A stretch of DNA of 64,000 bases from Micromonospora haikouensis. GTDB taxonomy: Bacteria; Actinomycetota; Actinomycetes; Mycobacteriales; Micromonosporaceae. Under the pieces are notes generated by a model that saw nothing but the letters and a program-made list of their open reading frames with translations, ran no database searches and had not been told where the DNA came from. Below are positions 41,156 to 50,203 of the stretch, one piece after another. Position 1 is the first letter of the stretch. Each line of letters opens with the position of its first letter. Where the stretch lies: positions 186,001 to 250,000 of the forward strand of contig NZ_FMCW01000004.1 in NCBI RefSeq assembly GCF_900091595.1, in the 5' to 3' direction. Both the position numbers and the translations under genes were made by a program.

Positions 41156-42793
41156 ATGAGCGCGACGATGGTGGTCAAGGATCTTGCGGCCGGGCACGGC
41201 GAGCGGCTGCTCTTCTCCGGGCTGGACCTGGTGGTCGCCCCGGGCGACGTGGTCGGCCTGGTCGGGGTGAACGGGGCGGGCAAGTCGACGCTGCTGCGTA
41301 CCCTCGCGGGGATGCTGCCCGTCGAGGCCGGCAGCGTCACGCTGAGCCCGCCCACCGCGACCGTCGGGCACCTGCCGCAGGAGCCGGAGCGCCGGCCCGG
41401 GGAGACCGTGCGGGACTTCCTGGCCCGGCGGACGGGGGTGACGGCGGCGCAGGCGGCCCTGGACGCGGCGACCGAGGCGCTGACGGCCGGGGCGGCCGGG
41501 TCCGACGACGCGTACGCCGAGGCGCTGGAGCGCTGGCTGGGCCTGGGCGGGGCGGACCTGGAGGAGCGGGCCGAGCAGGTGGCCGCCGAGCTGGGGCTCA
41601 CCGTCGACCTGGACCACCCGATGACGGCCCTGTCCGGCGGTCAGGCGGCCCGCGCCGGGCTGGCCTCGCTGCTGCTCAGCCGCTACGACGTGTTCCTGCT
41701 CGACGAGCCCACCAACGACCTGGACCTGGCCGGGCTGGACCGCCTGGAGGGGTTCGTCACCGGGCTGCGCGCCGGCACGGTGCTGGTCAGCCACGACCGC
41801 GAGTTTCTCACCCGCACGGTGACCCGGGTGCTGGAGCTGGACCTGCACCAGCAGCTCGTCCGGCACTACGGCGGCGGTTACGCGGCGTACCTGGAGGAGC
41901 GGGAGGTGGCCCGCCGGCACGCCCGCGCCGAGTTCGAGGAGTACGCCGACACCCGGGCCGCGCTGGAGGCCCGCGCCCGCACCCAGCGGGCCTGGATGGA
42001 GAAGGGCGTGCGCAACGCCCGCCGCAAGGCCACCGACGGGGACAAGCACGTGAAGCACCACCGGGGCGAGACGTCGGAGAAGCAGGCGGCGAAGGCCCGG
42101 CAGACGGACCGGCTGATCGAGCGGCTGGAGGTGGTCGAGGAGCCGCGCAAGGAGTGGGAGCTGCGGATGGAGATCGCCGCCGCGCCCCGCGCCGGCGCCG
42201 TCGTGGCCGCGCTGCGCGATGCCGTGGTACGCCGGGGAAGCTTCACCCTCGGCCCGGTGACCCTGCAGATCGACTGGGCCGACCGGGTGGCGATCACCGG
42301 GGCGAACGGGTCCGGCAAGACGACGCTGCTCGCCGCGCTGCTGGGGCGGCTGCCGCTGGACGCGGGCCACGCCTCGCTGGGCCCGGGGGTGGTGGTCGGC
42401 GAGGTCGACCAGGCCCGGGGGCTGTTCCTCGGCGAGCAGCCGCTGCTGGACGCGTTCCGGCTGGCCGTACCGGAGCTGTCGCCGGCGGACGCGCGGACGC
42501 TGCTGGCCAAGTTCGGCCTGCGGGCCGATCACGTGCTGCGGACGGCGGCGTCGCTGTCGCCGGGCGAGCGGACCCGGGCGGCGCTGGCGCTGTTGCAGGG
42601 GCGCGGGGTGAACCTGCTGGTGCTCGACGAGCCGACGAACCACCTGGACCTGGCGGCCATCGAGCAGTTGGAGTCGGCGCTGGCCGGCTACCCGGGGACG
42701 CTGCTGCTGGTGACGCACGACCGGCGGATGCTGGACGCGGTCGCCGTCAACCGGCGGGTGCGGGTGGACGCCGGCCGGATCACCGAGGACTGA
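41156..42793 (+). CDS. ABC-F family ATPase
   Basis: This 545-residue soluble protein has two ATP-binding cassettes and no membrane span. First cassette: Walker A GVNGAGKSTLLR, signature ALSGGQAARAGLA, Walker B FLLDEPTNDLDL. Second: ITGANGSGKTTLLA, SLSPGERTRAALAL, VLDEPTNHLDLAAIEQ. A basic/acidic helical linker (about 260-330) joins them. ABC-F proteins bind the ribosomal E site; members range from translation factors (Uup, Ettl) to antibiotic-resistance factors (VmlR-type). No neighbouring biosynthetic genes suggest resistance. GTG at 41150 and ATG at 41168 are alternative starts. Confidence 0.92.
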   Translation: MSATMVVKDLAAGHGERLLFSGLDLVVAPGDVVGLVGVNGAGKSTLLRTLAGMLPVEAGSVTLSPPTATVGHLPQEPERRPGETVRDFLARRTGVTAAQAALDAATEALTAGAAGSDDAYAEALERWLGLGGADLEERAEQVAAELGLTVDLDHPMTALSGGQAARAGLASLLLSRYDVFLLDEPTNDLDLAGLDRLEGFVTGLRAGTVLVSHDREFLTRTVTRVLELDLHQQLVRHYGGGYAAYLEEREVARRHARAEFEEYADTRAALEARARTQRAWMEKGVRNARRKATDGDKHVKHHRGETSEKQAAKARQTDRLIERLEVVEEPRKEWELRMEIAAAPRAGAVVAALRDAVVRRGSFTLGPVTLQIDWADRVAITGANGSGKTTLLAALLGRLPLDAGHASLGPGVVVGEVDQARGLFLGEQPLLDAFRLAVPELSPADARTLLAKFGLRADHVLRTAASLSPGERTRAALALLQGRGVNLLVLDEPTNHLDLAAIEQLESALAGYPGTLLLVTHDRRMLDAVAVNRRVRVDAGRITED

Positions 42794-42881
42794 CGCCGGG
42801 CGGCTCGCACCGTTCCGCCGCCGGACGGATCGCCAGGTCCGACGGCGTGCCGACCGGGGCCGGCGGGGTGACAATGACTCC

Positions 42882-43199
42882 ATGCTCAAGTGGGAGTACG
42901 CGCTGTTGGTCCGGCGCCGCCAGGCGGCCAGCACGGACGTCGGCTGGGAGCTGGTGTTCGTCTGGTACGGCCCGGACGGCTCGATGGTCGACGTCACCCC
43001 GTACGGGGACACGGCGCTGGCGCACCTGAACCGGGCCGGCGACCAGGGCTGGGAGCTGGTCGGGATGAGCGAGGACCCGTCGCAGCCGGGCAGCAGCGAG
43101 CTGCACCGGTACCACCTCAAGCGGCCGAAGGCGGCTTCCGCGCCGCCCCGGCAGCGGATCCGGGGCGCGGGCCGGGCCGCCCGGCGCATCACCGGCTGA
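42882..43199 (+). CDS. DUF4177-like small protein
   Basis: The protein has 105 residues. The N-terminal KWEYALLV and the later LNRAGDQGWELVGMSEDP match the DUF4177 pattern (KWEY...LN..G..GWELV). The C-terminus is basic. The function of the family is unknown. The start is ATG at 42882. It lies between the ABC-F gene and the BON-methyltransferase gene on the same strand, with gaps of about 85 bases each side. Confidence 0.75.
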   Translation: MLKWEYALLVRRRQAASTDVGWELVFVWYGPDGSMVDVTPYGDTALAHLNRAGDQGWELVGMSEDPSQPGSSELHRYHLKRPKAASAPPRQRIRGAGRAARRITG

Positions 43200-43281
43200 C
43201 GGCTCGTCCTCGTTCGGGGGACGTTGCCCGGTCGGGGTGTAGCGCCCGCCCAGCCGGGTACGGGCGCACCGGAGGTGGCCC

Positions 43282-44007
43282 ATGGTCGCGACGGCCCTGA
43301 CCGCGCCCTCGGCCGAACGGCTGCGGGCGGTCGACGAGTTCCTCGCCGAGGCGTGGGCGGATCAGGCGGCCCACGACGCCCGGCTGCGTGACCTGGCGGT
43401 GCGGGTGCGCTTCGACCGGGGCGTGGCCCACCTGACCGGGGAGGTCGCCGACGCCGCGCAGCTGCGCCTGGTGCGGGAGCTGGTCGGCCGGCTCGCCGGG
43501 GTGTTCGGCGTCTGGGGCCGGGTGCGGGTCGCCGGCCGCGAACCGGTCGTGGTGGACCTGGGCTGCGGCGGCACCAAGCAGTATCCGCAGAACCTGGGGC
43601 TGGACATCTACCCCGCCCCGGGGGTGGACGCGGTGGCCGACCTGTCTGGGTCGCTGCCGCTGGCCGACGACTCGGTGGACGTGCTGTTCGCGGTGCACAT
43701 CCTGGAGCACCTGATCGACTTCCTGCCGCTGGTGGACGAGTGCCACCGGGTGCTGCGCCCGGGTGGGGTGCTGCACGTGATGAGCCCCTGGTGGGGGCAC
43801 GTGAACGCGGTGGCCGACCCGACGCACGTGCGGCTGCTGGACGTGCAGACGGTCAAGGGCATCTGTCTGCAACGCCCGCCGGGCACCCCGCGCTGGCATC
43901 CCCTGCACGTGGGCTGCGACGGTGCCAGCATCTTCGCCGACCTGACCCCGCTGGGCGCGGACGACCCGGCACCGGAGCCGCCGCACCTGGCCCGCTTCTT
44001 CAGCTGA
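43282..44007 (+). CDS. BON-like domain fused to SAM-dependent methyltransferase
   Basis: The protein has 241 residues. Residues about 25-78 (RLRDLAVRVRFDRGVAHLTGEV, then LRLVRELVGRLAGVFGVWGRV) look like a BON domain, normally a membrane- or ligand-associated module. The rest is a class I methyltransferase: VVDLGCGGTKQYPQNLGLDI, PLADDSVDVLFAVHILEHL, HRVLRPGGVLHVM. No signal peptide is present. The combination is unusual; the substrate is unknown. The ATG at 43282 has GGAGG at 43271-43275. Confidence 0.82.
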   Translation: MVATALTAPSAERLRAVDEFLAEAWADQAAHDARLRDLAVRVRFDRGVAHLTGEVADAAQLRLVRELVGRLAGVFGVWGRVRVAGREPVVVDLGCGGTKQYPQNLGLDIYPAPGVDAVADLSGSLPLADDSVDVLFAVHILEHLIDFLPLVDECHRVLRPGGVLHVMSPWWGHVNAVADPTHVRLLDVQTVKGICLQRPPGTPRWHPLHVGCDGASIFADLTPLGADDPAPEPPHLARFFS

Positions 44008-44052
44008 CACCCGGTCGGCCCGGCTGCCCCGGTCCCAGTGGCCCGGCGCCGG

Positions 44053-45465
44053 TCAGCCGGGCGCGTACCCCGGTGGGCGGGGCCACTGCTCCGCCTCGGG
44101 ATCCACCCGTCGGGGCGTTCCGGGGGACGGCGGGGACGGGGCGACGGTCGGGGCCGGCGGTGCCGGCGGCAGCGCGGGCTCCGGGGCGGGGCCCGGGGCG
44201 ACGGCGGCGGTGGCCGGGGCGGCCACGCCCGTCGGTTGCGTCGCGCGCGGCTGCCAGGGCCTGTCACCGGCGAGCAGGCTGCGGAAGTCGAACTGGCACT
44301 TCGGGCAGGTCCGCAGGGCCGTCTCGGCCCGGCGGTCGCCGCACCGCTGGCAGTACGTCACCACCGTCTCGTCGGCGTCCATGCCCTGACAGCGCGGGCA
44401 GGCGAAACTGGGCCCCTTGCCGTTGAGCTGCACCAGCCGTCCGGCCAGCACGTACGGGGTGACCACCGCGCTGATGCTGCTCGCCAGGTCCCGCGTCCGG
44501 CGGGTGCGTTCCTGCAACCGTTCCAGATCGGGATTGGTGACCTTCTCCAGCCGGCAGGTGGTGCAGGTGCGCAGGGTCCGCACCGGAAGCATGCCCCGGA
44601 TCCGCGCCTGCTGGTGCAGGAAGGTCACCACCGGCACGTCCGCCGGGTCGACGGTGAACCGGGCGGCCGGGGCCGACCCGACGGTGCCGGCGACCGCGGC
44701 GAGGTGCTCCTCGATCCGGACGACCAGTGACTGCACCTGCGCCACCAGGTGGGGTGGCATCCCGTCGGGGCGGCTGGCCACCAGGGTGCCGACCATCAGC
44801 ATGCCGTCGGCCAGTTCGGCCGGCACCTCCGCGACGGCCTGCGGTGTCTCGAAGGTGAAGGTCTCGGTGCCGGCGCGGCTGACCGATGCTCGGCGCGGGG
44901 TGGCGGCGTCCCCGTCGAGCAGGCGGGAGGCGTGCCGGGACAGCACCGCTTGGGCCCGGTTGGCGATGCCGGCCGCGTTCTGCATGATCGCCACGTCGCC
45001 GGGGCCGGTCTGCCGCCACCAGGGCGCGAACGCGGCGGCGGCGGCCGGGTCGAGCCGGCCCAGCACGCCGTCGACGGCGCTGAGGACGGACCCGAACAGC
45101 TCGACGTAGACGGAGGTCAGACCCCAGTTCCGGCCCACCTTGCCGACCCAGCGGTCGGCCAGCAGGACGGTGACCCGGGTGCCGGCCGCGTCGGCTTCGA
45201 GACCGACCCGCAGGAAGACGGGCACCCGGGTGGCGGAGAGGGTCACCCCGCCGAGCTTCGACCCACGGACCGCCTCCAGCAGGCTGAGCTGCTCGGCGCG
45301 CAGGTCGAAGGCGAGGTCCCGGATGACGCGGAGCAGGTGCTGCCGGGCCACGCTCGCCGGGGCGGCGACCCGGCGTTCCGCGCCGGCGGCGAGCCGGCCG
45401 GCCTCGGCGGCCAGCACGGCCGGCTGCGGCCGGCTGCCGGGGTCGTTGTCGTCGGCCCAGCTCAT
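44053..45465 (-). CDS. Uncharacterised zinc-ribbon protein
   Basis: The protein has 470 residues and is not assigned to a family. The first ~300 residues are helical with a conserved-looking core (RVIRDLAFDLRAEQLSLLEAV, VLLADRWVGKVGRNWGLTSV, LRTCTTCRLEKVTNPDLERL). At about 350-425 there are three paired-cysteine knuckles: CTTC, CPRC with CQRC, and CPKC. These suggest zinc ribbons of the double type. The C-terminus is Pro/Ala-rich. It is predicted cytosolic. The ATG at 45465 overlaps the stop of the acidic-protein gene by four bases, so the two are translationally coupled and probably act together. Confidence 0.75.
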   Translation of the reverse strand: MSWADDNDPGSRPQPAVLAAEAGRLAAGAERRVAAPASVARQHLLRVIRDLAFDLRAEQLSLLEAVRGSKLGGVTLSATRVPVFLRVGLEADAAGTRVTVLLADRWVGKVGRNWGLTSVYVELFGSVLSAVDGVLGRLDPAAAAAFAPWWRQTGPGDVAIMQNAAGIANRAQAVLSRHASRLLDGDAATPRRASVSRAGTETFTFETPQAVAEVPAELADGMLMVGTLVASRPDGMPPHLVAQVQSLVVRIEEHLAAVAGTVGSAPAARFTVDPADVPVVTFLHQQARIRGMLPVRTLRTCTTCRLEKVTNPDLERLQERTRRTRDLASSISAVVTPYVLAGRLVQLNGKGPSFACPRCQGMDADETVVTYCQRCGDRRAETALRTCPKCQFDFRSLLAGDRPWQPRATQPTGVAAPATAAVAPGPAPEPALPPAPPAPTVAPSPPSPGTPRRVDPEAEQWPRPPGYAPG

Positions 45466-45929
45466 TCCGCGACGTCGAAGCTCGTGCCGGCGTCGAAGCT
45501 CGTCCCGGCGTCGTACGTGTCGTAGGGGGCGACCTCCGCGACGGCGGTGTCCAGGTGGGTGCCGGCCTGGGCGGCGTAGTCGAACGAGACGTCGTAGTTG
45601 CCGCCGGCCAGGTCGGCGTGGTTGGCGGCGGTGTCGAAGGCGCTGGCGGCGATGTCGGTGTTGCCGGCGGCCAGGTTCTCGTTGGCGTAGTCGACCCAGT
45701 CCTGCGCCGAGTCGGCCCACTGGTCGCCGCTGTCGGCATGCCAGGCCGACCAGTCCTGGTCGGCAGCCGCCCCGGCCAGTTCGCTCTCGACGGCGTCCAC
45801 CACCGGCTCGGGCAGCACCGGCTCGATCGCGATCGGTTCGACCACCGGCTGGTCGAAGGTGGCGATGCCGGCGTCCGTGACGGAGGTGTCAGCGGACAGG
45901 TAGTCGCCCCAGCTCGAATCGGCGCTCAT
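45462..45929 (-). CDS. Small highly acidic protein
   Basis: The protein has 155 residues and is not recognised. It is strongly acidic and Ala/Asp/Ser-rich, with many Trp-Asp pairs (DQDWSAWHADSGDQWADSAQ) and ends AGTSFDAGTSFDVAE, a short internal repeat. There is no signal peptide; the composition is like a DNA mimic, chaperone-like or scaffold protein, but that is speculation. The ATG at 45929 follows GTGGGGGCG. It is encoded directly upstream of, and overlapping with, the zinc-ribbon gene. Confidence 0.7.
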   Translation of the reverse strand: MSADSSWGDYLSADTSVTDAGIATFDQPVVEPIAIEPVLPEPVVDAVESELAGAAADQDWSAWHADSGDQWADSAQDWVDYANENLAAGNTDIAASAFDTAANHADLAGGNYDVSFDYAAQAGTHLDTAVAEVAPYDTYDAGTSFDAGTSFDVAE

Positions 45930-46063
45930 CTCGCCCCCACTTTTCTGCTCGTCCCCACGTGCCGCCACATCATCGCGACTCGCCGTCACCGCGCCCATCC
46001 CCTGTTCGGCGTCAGCCGGCGGCACGACTGTCGCATGTGGACGAACAGACGCCTCGGGCGGGG

Positions 46064-47074
46064 TCAGCGGCCGAGGGTGCTCTCCCGGGTGTCGAGCCGG
46101 TAGGGGACGGTGAGCGCGCGGGGCGGGCCGCTCCGGTCCCTGTCGATCCGGTCGGCCAGCAGGTCGACGGCCAGCCGCGCGAGGCGTTCCTTGTCGGGGG
46201 CGACGGTGGTGAGGGTGGGGATGGAGAAACGGCCGTCCTCGATGTCGCCGAAGCCGGCCACCGCCATGTCGGCGGGGACGCGCAGGCCGGCCTCGTGCAG
46301 CGCCCGCAGGGCACCGAGGGCGAGGGTGTCGTCGAAGCAGAGGACGGCGTCGGGGCGTACCCCCGAGGTGAGCAGGTGGCGCACGGCCGCCGCGCCGTCC
46401 GCGCGACGCCAGGCCGGCGCGGACGCGACGAGGCGCTCGTCGTAGGCGATTCCGGCCTCGGCGAGCGCGGCGGCGTAGCCGGCGAGGCGGAGCCGGGCGC
46501 CGGTGCCCTCGGCGGTGGGCCGCGCGCCGATCGCGGCGACGCGGCGACGGCCGAGGGCGATCAGGTGGGCGGTGGCCTCGCGGGCGGCGGCCACGTCGTC
46601 GATCGTCACGTGGTCGGCGGGGCCGGGGGCGACGCGCTCGCCGAGCAGCACCGTCGGGGTGCCGTCGTGGAGGTTGGCGAGGTCCTCGGCGGCGAGCGCC
46701 GGCGGGCTGAGGATCAGGCCGTCGATGAGGTGGCCGCCGATGCCGGCGGCGACGGCCCGCTCCCGCTCGGTGCCGCCGCCGGTCCGGCCGATCAGGACCG
46801 TCCAGCCCTGTTCGGCGGCGGCGGTGACGACGTGCCGGGCCAGTTCGGCGTAGTAGGGGGCGTCCAGCTCCGGCACGGCCAGGGCGATCATCCCGGTACG
46901 TCCCTTGCGCAGGTTTCGCGCCGACAGGTTGGGCCGGTAGCGCAGCTCGGCGATGGCCTGCTCGACGCGGGCCCGGGTGTCGGGCCGCACGTGCTGGTAG
47001 CCGTTGACGACGTTGGAGACGGTCTTCACGGACACGCCCGCGCGCTCCGCCACGTCCTTGAGCCGGTGTCGCAC
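46064..47074 (-). CDS. LacI-family transcriptional regulator
   Basis: The protein has 336 residues. The N-terminal HTH is LKDVAERAGVSVKTVSNVVNG, with hinge YRPNLSARNLRKGRTGMIAL. The remainder is a periplasmic-binding-protein-like sugar sensor. It is divergent from a GH51 arabinofuranosidase gene and is very likely its repressor, responding to arabinose or an arabino-oligosaccharide. GGAGGT at 47079-47084 lies four bases before GTG 47074, so this start is preferred over the GTG at 47080, which would fall inside the Shine-Dalgarno. Confidence 0.95.
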   Translation of the reverse strand: MRHRLKDVAERAGVSVKTVSNVVNGYQHVRPDTRARVEQAIAELRYRPNLSARNLRKGRTGMIALAVPELDAPYYAELARHVVTAAAEQGWTVLIGRTGGGTERERAVAAGIGGHLIDGLILSPPALAAEDLANLHDGTPTVLLGERVAPGPADHVTIDDVAAAREATAHLIALGRRRVAAIGARPTAEGTGARLRLAGYAAALAEAGIAYDERLVASAPAWRRADGAAAVRHLLTSGVRPDAVLCFDDTLALGALRALHEAGLRVPADMAVAGFGDIEDGRFSIPTLTTVAPDKERLARLAVDLLADRIDRDRSGPPRALTVPYRLDTRESTLGR

Positions 47075-47106
47075 CGCCACCTCCGCGCTGGTGCCGCGAG
47101 CGCCCC

Positions 47107-47135
47107 TTTACACGTCGAGTACAACGTTATAGAAC
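47107..47135 (+). promoter_or_regulatory. Promoter and LacI-type operator of the arabinofuranosidase gene
   Basis: TTTACA (47107-47112), 17 bases and TAGAAC (47130-47135) form a reasonable sigma-70-type promoter. TACAACGTTATA (47120-47131) is a near-perfect palindrome with a central CG pair, as LacI-family operators have, and overlaps the spacer and -10. Binding by the adjacent regulator would block transcription. Confidence 0.6.
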
Positions 47136-47167
47136 CGACGGGACATCGACGAAAGGCGGATTCCCCG

Positions 47168-48685
47168 GTGACCGCGAAGCTGACCATCGACCCGGCCTTC
47201 GCGATCGGCCCGGCCGACCGCCGAATCTTCGGCTCCTTCGTCGAGCACCTGGGGCGCTGCGTCTACGGCGGGGTCTACGAGCCCGGCCACCGCAGCGCCG
47301 ACCCGCACGGCCTGCGCGGCGACGTCCTGGAGCTGACCCGGGAGCTGGGCGTCTCCGTGGTCCGCTACCCCGGCGGCAACTTCGTCTCCGGCTACCGCTG
47401 GGAGGACGGCGTCGGCCCGGTCGCCGACCGGCCCCGCCGGCTCGACCTCGCCTGGAAGACGATCGAGACCAATGCCTTCGGCCTCGACGAGTTCATGACC
47501 TGGGCGGCGGCGGCCGGCGTCGAGCCGATGATGGCCGTCAACCTCGGCACCCGGGGCGTGCAGGAGGCCTGCGACCTGCTGGAGTACGCGAACCACCCCG
47601 GCGGCACCCGACTGTCGGACCTGCGCCGCTCCCACGGCGCGGAGCAGCCGTACGGGGTGAAGCTGTGGTGCCTCGGCAACGAGCTGGACGGCCCGTGGCA
47701 GGTCGGGCACAAGACCGCCGAGGAGTACGGCCGGCTCGCCGCCGAGACCGCCCGCGCGATGAAGATGATCGACCCGTCGGTCAGCCTGGTCGCCTGCGGC
47801 AGCTCCGGCCGGGGCATGCCGACGTTCGCCTCCTGGGAGGCGACGGTGCTGGAGCACACCTACGAGCTGGTGGACTACGTCTCCGCGCACACCTACTACG
47901 ACCCCGCCGACGGCGACCGGGCCAGCCTGCTGGCCTCGGCGGTGGACATGGACCACTTCATCGCCGAGGTGGTGGCCACCGCCGACCACGTGGCGGCCAA
48001 GCAGCGGCACCGGCGCAAGCTGAAGATCTCGTTCGACGAGTGGAACGTCTGGTACCAGTCCCGCCTCCAGGCCGACCTGGACCGGCGCGGCTGGGTCGAG
48101 GCCCCCACCCTGATCGAGGACGACTACACGGCCGTCGACGCGGTGGTCGTCGGCGACCTGCTGATCACCCTGCTCCGGCACGCCGACCGGGTCGGGGTGG
48201 CCTGCCAGGCGCAGCTCGCCAACGTGATCGCCCCGATCCGCACCCGCACCGGCGGTCCCGCCTGGCGGCAGAGCATCTTCCACCCGTTCGCCCTCACCGC
48301 CCGGTACGCCCGCGGCACGGTGCTGCGCACCGAGCCGGTCTGCCCGACGTACGCCACGAAACGCTATGGCGACGTGCCGGTGCTGGACACCGTGGCGGTG
48401 CACGACGAGGAGACCGGCGCGCTGACCGTGCTCGCGGTCAACCGGGGCACCGCCGACCTCCCCCTCGACCTGGACCTGCGCGGCCTGCCCGGCCTGGCCG
48501 GAGCGGCCCACCTGACCCTCGCCGCCGGGGACGACCCGGACGCCGTCAACACCGAGGCCGAGCCCGACCGGGTCACGCCCCGGGAGCTGGCGGCACCCAC
48601 CCTCGACGGGGGTCGCTGCGCGGTGCTGCTGCCGGCGGTCTCCTGGAACCTGCTGCGCTTCACGCCCACGCCCACGGGCGCGTAG
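47168..48685 (+). CDS. GH51 alpha-L-arabinofuranosidase
   Basis: This 505-residue enzyme has no signal peptide, so it is intracellular. It removes arabinofuranosyl units from arabino-oligosaccharides. Family landmarks are FGSFVEHLGRCVYGGVYEPG near the N-terminus, VVRYPGGNFVSGYRWEDGVG, acid/base Glu in WCLGNELDGPWQ and nucleophile Glu in ISFDEWNVWYQ. The length fits GH51. The GTG at 47168 has AAAGGCGGA about 8-10 bases upstream. It is divergent from and presumably controlled by the LacI gene. The end is followed by a GTTAAC-family element. Confidence 0.95.
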   Translation: MTAKLTIDPAFAIGPADRRIFGSFVEHLGRCVYGGVYEPGHRSADPHGLRGDVLELTRELGVSVVRYPGGNFVSGYRWEDGVGPVADRPRRLDLAWKTIETNAFGLDEFMTWAAAAGVEPMMAVNLGTRGVQEACDLLEYANHPGGTRLSDLRRSHGAEQPYGVKLWCLGNELDGPWQVGHKTAEEYGRLAAETARAMKMIDPSVSLVACGSSGRGMPTFASWEATVLEHTYELVDYVSAHTYYDPADGDRASLLASAVDMDHFIAEVVATADHVAAKQRHRRKLKISFDEWNVWYQSRLQADLDRRGWVEAPTLIEDDYTAVDAVVVGDLLITLLRHADRVGVACQAQLANVIAPIRTRTGGPAWRQSIFHPFALTARYARGTVLRTEPVCPTYATKRYGDVPVLDTVAVHDEETGALTVLAVNRGTADLPLDLDLRGLPGLAGAAHLTLAAGDDPDAVNTEAEPDRVTPRELAAPTLDGGRCAVLLPAVSWNLLRFTPTPTGA

Positions 48686-48700
48686 CACCGGTGGGGGCGA

Positions 48701-48752
48701 GTGAGAAGGGGACCCTTCTCTACCTCAGGCGTTAACAGGGGGCCCTTCCTTG
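48701..48752 (+). repeat. GTTAAC-family intergenic element, copy 6
   Basis: It has GTGAGAAGGGGACCCTTCTC, then the core TCAGGCGTTAACAGGG and the right arm GGGCCCTTCCTTGCGG. It overlaps the 3' end of the convergent permease gene (stop at 48725-48727). The last ten codons of the permease are written in the element, including its stop. Confidence 0.9.
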
Positions 48753-50203
48753 CGGGCGAGGCGGTTGCGGCGGTAGCCGTAGCCGAAGTAGATGATCCCG
48801 CCGAGCACCATCCAGATCAGGAACCGGATCCAGGTCTCCACCGACAGGTTGAGCATCAGGTAGAAGCAGGCCAGCGCGGAGACGATCGGCAGCACCGGCG
48901 AGAACGGCACCCGGAACGGCCGCTCCAGGTCGGGGCGCTTGCGGCGCAGGATCGGCACGGCCACCGAGACCAGCACGAACGCGCAGAGCGCGCCGATGCT
49001 GACCAGGTCGGCCAGGGCCGACAGCGGCAGGAAGCCGGCGAGCAGCGCCACGGCCACCGTCATGACGGCCGAGATCCGGTACGGGGTGCCCCAGCGCGGG
49101 TGCACCTTCGCCACCGACGGCGGGATCAGCCCGTCGCGGCTGATGGCGAAGCCGATCCGGCCCATGGCCACCAGGTCCACGAGGATCACGCTGGTCAGGC
49201 CGGCGACGGCGGCGATGGAGACGAGGATGCCGGCCCACTCGGCCCCGACCGCGTTGAACGCGGAGGCGATCGGCGCGCCCCGGTCGATCTCGGTGTAGGG
49301 GACCATGCCGACGACGACCAGCGAGACGCCGATGTAGAGCACGGTGGAGATCAGCAGGGTGCCGAGCAGGCCGAGGGTGAGGTCCCGCTTGGGCCGCCGG
49401 GTCTCCTCGCCGAGGTTGGCCACGGCCTCGAAGCCGGTGTACGCGAAGAAGACCACGGCGGCGGCGCTGAGCACGCCGACGAACCCGAACACGGACGGCT
49501 CCAGCCCGAACAGGGCCTGGGTGACGGGCTGCTTGATCCCGTCGTCGCCGGCGCCGGCGGGCTCGGCCGGCGGGATGAACGGGGTGAGGTTGGCGGCCTT
49601 CACGAAGAACAGGCCGGCGACCACGATGAAGACGCAGATGGCCACCTTGACCAGCACGAGCAGGTTGGTCACCCGGGCGGACTCGCGGATGCCGACGATC
49701 GCCACGACGCCGAGCAGCAGCACGACGGCGATCGCGCCGACGTTGACGATGCTGCCCTCCTCGCCGAACCAGGCGGTGGGCAGGCCGAGCAGTTCGGCGA
49801 GGTAGCCGGACCAGCCGCGGGCCACCACGGCCGCGCCGAGGGCGAACTCCAGCAGCAGGTCCCAGCCGATGATCCAGGCGACGATCTCGCCCATCGTCGC
49901 GTACGCGTAGGTGTAGGCGCTGCCGGCGGTCGGCACGCTGGAGGCCAGCTCGGCGTAGCAGAGCGCGGCGAGCAGCGCGACCACTCCGGCGATGGCGAAC
50001 GAGATCACCACGCCGGGTCCGGCGCTGTCGCGGGCCTCGATGCCGGTGAGGGTGAAGATGCCGGTGCCGATGACGATGCCGATGCCGAAGCCGGTGAGGT
50101 CACGCGCGCCGAGGCGGCGCTTGAGGCCGAGGCCGCCGTCCTCGCCGTCCGCCTCGCCCTGGGCTATCACGTCCTTGATCGGTTTGGTACGCAGCACGGA
50201 CAC
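48725..50203 (-). CDS. APC-superfamily amino acid permease (CAT-like)
   Basis: The protein has 492 residues with 12-14 predicted membrane helices. Landmarks are GFGIGIVIGTGIFTLTGIEA (first APC helix with GTGIF), AELASSVPTAGSAYTYAYAT and AYTGFEAVANLGEETRRPKRDL. It resembles cationic amino acid transporters. GTG at 50203 is preferred because GGAGGGG lies eight bases upstream; GTG at 50212 would be too close to it. The C-terminal residues KEGPPVNA come from repeat copy 6. Confidence 0.92.
   Translation of the reverse strand: MSVLRTKPIKDVIAQGEADGEDGGLGLKRRLGARDLTGFGIGIVIGTGIFTLTGIEARDSAGPGVVISFAIAGVVALLAALCYAELASSVPTAGSAYTYAYATMGEIVAWIIGWDLLLEFALGAAVVARGWSGYLAELLGLPTAWFGEEGSIVNVGAIAVVLLLGVVAIVGIRESARVTNLLVLVKVAICVFIVVAGLFFVKAANLTPFIPPAEPAGAGDDGIKQPVTQALFGLEPSVFGFVGVLSAAAVVFFAYTGFEAVANLGEETRRPKRDLTLGLLGTLLISTVLYIGVSLVVVGMVPYTEIDRGAPIASAFNAVGAEWAGILVSIAAVAGLTSVILVDLVAMGRIGFAISRDGLIPPSVAKVHPRWGTPYRISAVMTVAVALLAGFLPLSALADLVSIGALCAFVLVSVAVPILRRKRPDLERPFRVPFSPVLPIVSALACFYLMLNLSVETWIRFLIWMVLGGIIYFGYGYRRNRLARKEGPPVNA

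Noticed and set aside
45959..47167. Long in-frame extension upstream of the GH51 arabinofuranosidase
   Set aside because: It is antisense to the LacI gene. GH51 homology starts at the GTG 47168.
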